Positions 62,514 through 64,000 of a stretch of DNA of 64,000 nucleotides are shown in pieces. The stretch covers positions 1-64,000 of the forward strand of contig NZ_CP071614.1 in NCBI RefSeq assembly GCF_017357245.1. Reading direction: 5' to 3'. Source of the DNA: Rhizobium bangladeshense (GTDB lineage Bacteria > Pseudomonadota > Alphaproteobacteria > Rhizobiales > Rhizobiaceae). Position 1 is the first letter of the stretch, and each line of letters opens with the position of its first letter. The position numbers were made by a program, and so were the translations under genes. The notes under the pieces were generated by a model that saw nothing but the letters and a program-made list of their open reading frames with translations, had not been told where the DNA came from and searched no databases.

Positions 62514-64000
62514 TCAGGCCTCCTTGTACCAGAAAACATCCGGCATATAGATGCCGAGATAGGAGGTGGGATCGAAGCCGTAGAGTGCTCTTTCCGGCAG
62601 GTTCTGCAGCTTGGCGGAGCGCAGGATCGGCTGCAGCGTGCTGTTGATCAGGCCGATCGAGAAGACCTGCTGCGTATAGAGCGACAGCATTCTGTGCCAG
62701 ATCGCCTGACGTTCCTCGAATTTCGCCGTCGAGCCCCATTGTTTGAGAAGATCGACCAGCTCGGCCGCCTCCGGCAGATCGGGCGCCACGCCTTCCTGGC
62801 CGGCGGAGAGATAATGCATGCCCCAGAGCGGCCATTGCAGTTGATCGTCGAGCGTCGGCGCAAGGCCGGACGGCGACATGTCGGCCGTCGGCACGCCGTT
62901 GTCGAGGCCGTACCAGATCGACATCATGATCGTGCCGCTCATGGCCCGGTTACGGAAGACGTCTCGCTGCGAGGTGCGGGTATAGAGCGCAAGGCCGATA
63001 TCGGCCCAGTGATCGTGCACCAGTTCCAGCACGTCGGTGTCGAGATTGCTTTCGCCGGCGGTCTCGACGGTGATCTCGGCGCGCCGCCCGTCCGGCAGCA
63101 GCCGGATGCCGTCGTCGCCGCGCTTGCTCAGGCCGAGCTCGTCGAGCAGGCGGTTGGCCTCATCGGGATCGAACTTGACGAAGGCGTCGGCATATTCCTG
63201 CTTGAAGAGCGGACTGTCGGGCAGGACCGTATCGGCGCTCGGCGTGCCCAAGCCATAAAAGGCGACCATGTTGATCTCGTGGCGGTTGATCGCCAGCGAC
63301 AGCGCCCGGCGCAGGCGCACGTCGCGGAAAAGGCCGCGCCACACCTCGTCGGCGCAGTTGAGATTCGGCAGGAGCGTGATGCGAGAGCCGCGCGCGACCT
63401 TCCAGAGATTGACCTTGACGGGAAAGCGCTTCTCAGCCTCCTTCAGGAAGGTATAGTCGTTGAAATCGATGCCGGTCGCCTGCAGGTCGGCCTCGCCGGC
63501 ACCGGCCTTGGCGGCAATGATCGACGAAGAAGAGACGTTGAGGACGAAACGATCGAGATAGGGAAGCTGCCTGCCGGTCTCGTCGACGCGATGGAAGAAG
63601 GGGTTGCGCTCGAAGACGAACTGCTCGGCCGGCAGCGCCGTCGTATTGTGCCAGGGATCCAGCGTCGGCAGGTTGGGATTCTCAGGCCGGTAGGAGCGCG
63701 CCATCTTGATGTGAAGATCCTGCCACTTCTTGACGCGGCTCTCCTTCATCATCTGTTCCATCTTCGCCTCGTCCGGCTGGAAATTCTTATGGAACTGCTT
63801 GAGGTAGTGCGCCGGTCCGAAGATGACGAGCGGCTGAGGACCTGCCAAGCTCGGCAGAAACATCGGATTGGGCTTCTCCCAGGTATAACGCACCGTCAGC
63901 GGATCGAGCATCTCGAAGCGCGGCAGATTGCCGTGCGGACGAAGCTCGAGCGCACCGCCGCCCGGCGTCAGCTTGTCGTTCAGGATGACGTCTTCCCACC
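62514..64000 (-). CDS. Extracellular solute-binding protein family 5, 5' end outside window
   Basis: The frame is open to the right edge of the window, so only the C-terminal part (about 495 residues) is visible. It shows the SBP_bac_5 fold with RLRRALSLAINRHEINMVAF and DPDEANRLLDELGL, and the C-terminal LPERALYGFDPTSYLGIYMP. Its signal peptide lies outside the window. With the two permeases downstream it forms an importer of peptides or related compounds. The ATPase components are not visible and may lie upstream. Confidence 0.9.
   Translation of the reverse strand, partial: WEDVILNDKLTPGGGALELRPHGNLPRFEMLDPLTVRYTWEKPNPMFLPSLAGPQPLVIFGPAHYLKQFHKNFQPDEAKMEQMMKESRVKKWQDLHIKMARSYRPENPNLPTLDPWHNTTALPAEQFVFERNPFFHRVDETGRQLPYLDRFVLNVSSSSIIAAKAGAGEADLQATGIDFNDYTFLKEAEKRFPVKVNLWKVARGSRITLLPNLNCADEVWRGLFRDVRLRRALSLAINRHEINMVAFYGLGTPSADTVLPDSPLFKQEYADAFVKFDPDEANRLLDELGLSKRGDDGIRLLPDGRRAEITVETAGESNLDTDVLELVHDHWADIGLALYTRTSQRDVFRNRAMSGTIMMSIWYGLDNGVPTADMSPSGLAPTLDDQLQWPLWGMHYLSAGQEGVAPDLPEAAELVDLLKQWGSTAKFEERQAIWHRMLSLYTQQVFSIGLINSTLQPILRSAKLQNLPERALYGFDPTSYLGIYMPDVFWYKEA

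Noticed and set aside
1..64000. CRISPR arrays, tRNA or rRNA genes, prophage, complete insertion sequences
   Set aside because: No regular repeat-spacer pattern, no cloverleaf with a conserved TTCGA loop, no phage structural genes and no intact transposase with terminal repeats was seen.

Overview
The window reads as part of a secondary replicon (chromid or large plasmid) of a Rhizobium species close to R. etli / R. leguminosarum. The evidence is a repABC cassette at the left edge with a counter-transcribed RNA between repB and repC, a DUF1612/HTH gene directly after repC (the arrangement I recall beside repABC on R. etli p42e), GC-rich coding with rhizobial codon use, a RIME-like palindrome, and many chromosome-like housekeeping and transport genes. 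The species assignment is inference, since no search was run.

Layout. 1-4.9 kb: repA-repB-ctRNA-repC and a DNA-binding protein, closed by facing terminators. 5-7.5 kb: an ECF sigma factor / anti-sigma / Bax-inhibitor-1 operon and a small conserved ORF. 7.5-10.5 kb: copper module (YHS-type copper P-ATPase, HmrR/CueR regulator, CueR-type operator). 10.6-21.7 kb: treY, pbpC, a very large alpha-2-macroglobulin and an L,D-transpeptidase, i.e. periplasm and envelope functions. 22-31.3 kb: a lone receiver protein, TetR/Bcr-type efflux pair, an ACS-family MFS with two LacI regulators, and a 4-PAS HWE kinase with its receiver partner. 31.3-35.7 kb: an IS630 remnant, a small secreted protein and an asymmetric pair of ABC exporter half-transporters. 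36-40.8 kb: a NitT/TauT-type ABC importer behind a PrpF/4-oxalomesaconate tautomerase-like gene, with a divergent LysR. 41.2-45.8 kb: FAD/NAD-binding protein, hybrid PAS kinase, acyltransferase. 46-51 kb: cyoABCD plus surf1 quinol oxidase operon. 51.3-53 kb: an MFS transporter and a decayed antitoxin-like gene. 53.1-60.2 kb: three glycosyltransferases, a 904-residue ABC-like membrane protein whose nucleotide-binding motifs are all broken, and a cyclic-nucleotide-binding protein. 60.3-64 kb: an Opp-type ABC importer running off the right edge.

The most unusual item is the 53-60 kb cluster. The ABC-like protein has lost the Walker A lysine, Q-loop glutamine, signature, Walker B acid pair and H-loop histidine, and its ATPase domain is expanded by three repeats of the motif that normally follows the Q-loop. 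It sits directly downstream of three glycosyltransferase genes and upstream of a stand-alone cNMP sensor. Other notable items are a hairpin that would hide the ribosome site and start codon of the hybrid kinase, a near-leaderless ECF promoter, a perfect CueR dyad, a heterodimeric exporter with one degenerate ATP site, and His/Met-rich tails on two oxidase subunits.
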